A DNA stretch of 15,720 nucleotides from Patescibacteria group bacterium (GTDB lineage: Bacteria > Patescibacteriota > Minisyncoccia > Phycocordibacterales > SBAW01), in contig JAGWIT010000021.1 in NCBI GenBank assembly GCA_028866155.1, positions 1 to 15,720 of the forward strand, read 5' to 3'. The stretch's first letter is position 1. Each line of letters opens with the position of its first letter. Of this stretch, positions 14,669 through 15,720 are shown piece after piece. The notes below the pieces were generated by a model. The model was not told the origin of the DNA. It made no database searches and saw only the letters and a list, made by a program, of their open reading frames with translations. A program made the position numbers and the translations under genes.

Positions 14669-15334
14669 TTACTTGGCGATTTGAGTTACCTGAAAAGGCT
14701 TTTCGAGCTCACCGGGATTGAACAATTTGTAGAACAGCTCGATGACCTCTTCGGTGCCGAGGTTCACCACGCGCACGCCGGTGCGCACCAGCCCCTGCTC
14801 GATGACCGAGATGCGCTGCTCGAGCTGGGTGCGGTACTGCTCGAACTGCTCGTCGGTGAGCACGGAGACGTTTTGCCCCCCCTTGGGGAGGAGCGAGCCG
14901 AGCGTGCCTGTGAGGCCGCCGCCGCGTACGATGAGTGCGGGGTCGTAGGGCACCACGATAAAGAAATTTTTGGACATGATGTTTGCCCGCTCGGTGAAGT
15001 CTTTGATGAACGCGATATACTCGCGGATCTGGATCTTCATCAGGTCATCGAGCTCCTGCGCGTAGCGCTCCTCGAGGAGCGCGATGTACGGTCGGATGTC
15101 GAGATCGCGCGACTCGATGAAGAACTGCACCGTGAACTCCAGCGAGTTGAGGAAGTTTTGAAACTGCGCGATAATCGCCTGCTGTTCGTCGGCGGCTTTG
15201 AGCGCGAGGTTAATTGAGGAGGCCATGAGGAGCGCGCGCAAGCTCCCGTCTTTGAGGATAACCACACCGTCGCGCACCTCTTTAATGGGCACAAACTCCT
15301 GCGTGCCTCGGGCTTTTACTTTTTCATCAGCCAT
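14669..15334 (-). CDS. TraC_N/VirB4 N-terminal-like protein
   Basis: 221 residues, no membrane span, no nucleotide-binding motif. VRDGVVILKDGSLRALLM (20-37), then INLALKAADEQQAIIAQF and FTVQFFIESRDLDI, match the start of the VirB4/TraC N-terminal domain, where a conserved 'DG..' strand is followed by a helix with an EQ..I pattern. A charged helical region (about 83-120, ALLEERYAQELDDLMKIQIR) and a Gly-rich loop (RGGGLTGTLGSLLPKGG) follow. It lies directly upstream of virB4 in the same direction, so the pair looks like a VirB4 split into an N-terminal subunit and a motor subunit. It starts 31 bp after prgI, with the 9-bp repeats in that gap. Confidence 0.75.
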   Translation of the reverse strand: MADEKVKARGTQEFVPIKEVRDGVVILKDGSLRALLMASSINLALKAADEQQAIIAQFQNFLNSLEFTVQFFIESRDLDIRPYIALLEERYAQELDDLMKIQIREYIAFIKDFTERANIMSKNFFIVVPYDPALIVRGGGLTGTLGSLLPKGGQNVSVLTDEQFEQYRTQLEQRISVIEQGLVRTGVRVVNLGTEEVIELFYKLFNPGELEKPFQVTQIAK

Positions 15335-15337
15335 ATT

Positions 15338-15364
15338 GTTCTTGTTGTTTTCATTGTACTGGTT
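15338..15364 (+). repeat. Degenerate 9-bp tandem repeats between prgI and the TraC_N-like gene
   Basis: Three units in register at 9-bp steps: GTTCTTGTT, GTTTTCATT and GTACTGGTT, with a further GTTAG start at 15365. The consensus GTACTTGTT is the same as in the array at 8430-8465, at the other end of the operon. TACAAT on the minus strand (15353-15358) falls inside and could be a -10 box for the downstream gene. Function unknown. Confidence 0.4.
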
Positions 15365-15365
15365 G

Positions 15366-15720
15366 TTAGATCTCGAACCCTGTTCGAGTCGTGTCAGCTA
15401 TGCCCATTTTGTTGCGGTCCTTGATATTGAGCGACCATGCGAGGTCTTTCAGCCGCGACTCCGAAAGCTGCGGTACGCCAAGGAGAGGAGAGCTTTGAAC
15501 GGCCGGAGCCTTGGCCGTCGGAGGCGCCTTTTGCTCGCGCTGTTTCCACAAATAGAGCTTGCTCCCGAAAAAATAGCCGAAGGCATGTTCGACCGCGACA
15601 ATAAAGGGGCGCCCGTTGACCTTGTAAAACGCGAGCGCAAAAGCGAACGCCGCGACGGGCAGCATCAGCACAACGGCGAGATACAACGGCAATAAGGTAA
15701 AAAAGATTAGGCACAACCCC
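15366..15720 (-). CDS. prgI: PrgI family protein, N-terminus cut by the window edge
   Basis: The last 118 or so residues are visible, and the frame continues off the right end. Two closely spaced hydrophobic segments (CLIFFTLLPLYLAVVLMLPV, then AAFAFALAF) are followed by YKVNGRPFIVAVEHAFGYFF and KLYLWKQRE. This is the layout of PrgI (Pfam PF12666), a small two-span membrane protein encoded next to VirB4 in Gram-positive and CPR type IV secretion loci and comparable to VirB3. The soluble C-terminus has a Pro/Ala linker (KAPPTAKAPAV) and a charged end. The missing N-terminal part would be about 30 residues. First gene of the operon as far as can be seen. Confidence 0.8.
   Translation of the reverse strand, partial: GLCLIFFTLLPLYLAVVLMLPVAAFAFALAFYKVNGRPFIVAVEHAFGYFFGSKLYLWKQREQKAPPTAKAPAVQSSPLLGVPQLSESRLKDLAWSLNIKDRNKMGIADTTRTGFEI
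15372..15388. other. Perfect 7-bp hairpin at the 3' end of prgI
   Basis: CTCGAAC, a 3-base loop and GTTCGAG form a perfect inverted repeat over the last codons of prgI (encoding TGFEI), just before its stop. There is no T-run after it on either strand, so it is not a standard terminator. It resembles a tRNA T-arm in sequence (GTTCGAG), but there is no tRNA around it. Confidence 0.35.

Noticed and set aside
15372..15388. tRNA gene or integration site suggested by the GTTCGAG arm
   Set aside because: No acceptor stem, D-arm or anticodon arm can be formed around it, and it lies in the coding end of prgI.
1..15720. CRISPR arrays, insertion sequences, tRNA or rRNA genes
   Set aside because: I saw no regularly spaced long repeats, no transposase-like protein, no terminal inverted repeats with target duplication, and no cloverleaf or rRNA core sequence.

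Overview
The window looks like a piece of a small-genome bacterium of the Candidate Phyla Radiation (Patescibacteria, Parcubacteria-like). The evidence is a short YidC and a short Jag, the absence of clear Shine-Dalgarno sequences, very short spacers, and a PrgI/TraC_N/VirB4 type IV secretion-like locus placed right beside the replication-origin genes. This is a judgement from gene content and protein style; no database comparison was possible.

Left part (1-4430): tyrS on the minus strand is divergent from a class A penicillin-binding protein on the plus strand. The latter converges on a ybjQ-like gene, which is followed upstream by rdgB, an inosine/xanthosine triphosphatase whose 5' end appears to be off by one base.

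Origin region (4430-8940): dnaA, dnaN and rdgB run leftward. rpmH, rnpA, yidC and jag run rightward. Between dnaA and rpmH are back-to-back promoters with three DnaA-box-like motifs at exactly 11-bp intervals. The 206-bp dnaA-dnaN spacer holds further degenerate DnaA boxes next to an AT-rich stretch. Either spacer could be oriC. rnpA is interrupted by a one-base shift at a run of nine A.

Right part (8930-15720): a compact minus-strand operon, read right to left, encodes PrgI (cut by the window end), a TraC_N/VirB4 N-terminal-like protein, a VirB4 ATPase, a Gly/Ala-rich membrane protein, a secreted protein with three Ig-like modules, a VirB2/TrbC-like pilin with a cysteine-rich tail, and a membrane-anchored beta-propeller protein. 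Together they look like a cell-surface, ATP-driven pilus or secretion apparatus. No relaxase, coupling ATPase or outer-membrane core is visible in the window. Degenerate 9-bp tandem repeats sit in the spacers at both ends of the module.

Several genes have a -10 hexamer ending exactly 7 bases before the ATG, which implies leaderless mRNAs. The two apparent frameshifts (rnpA, rdgB) both look like one extra base in this sequence.
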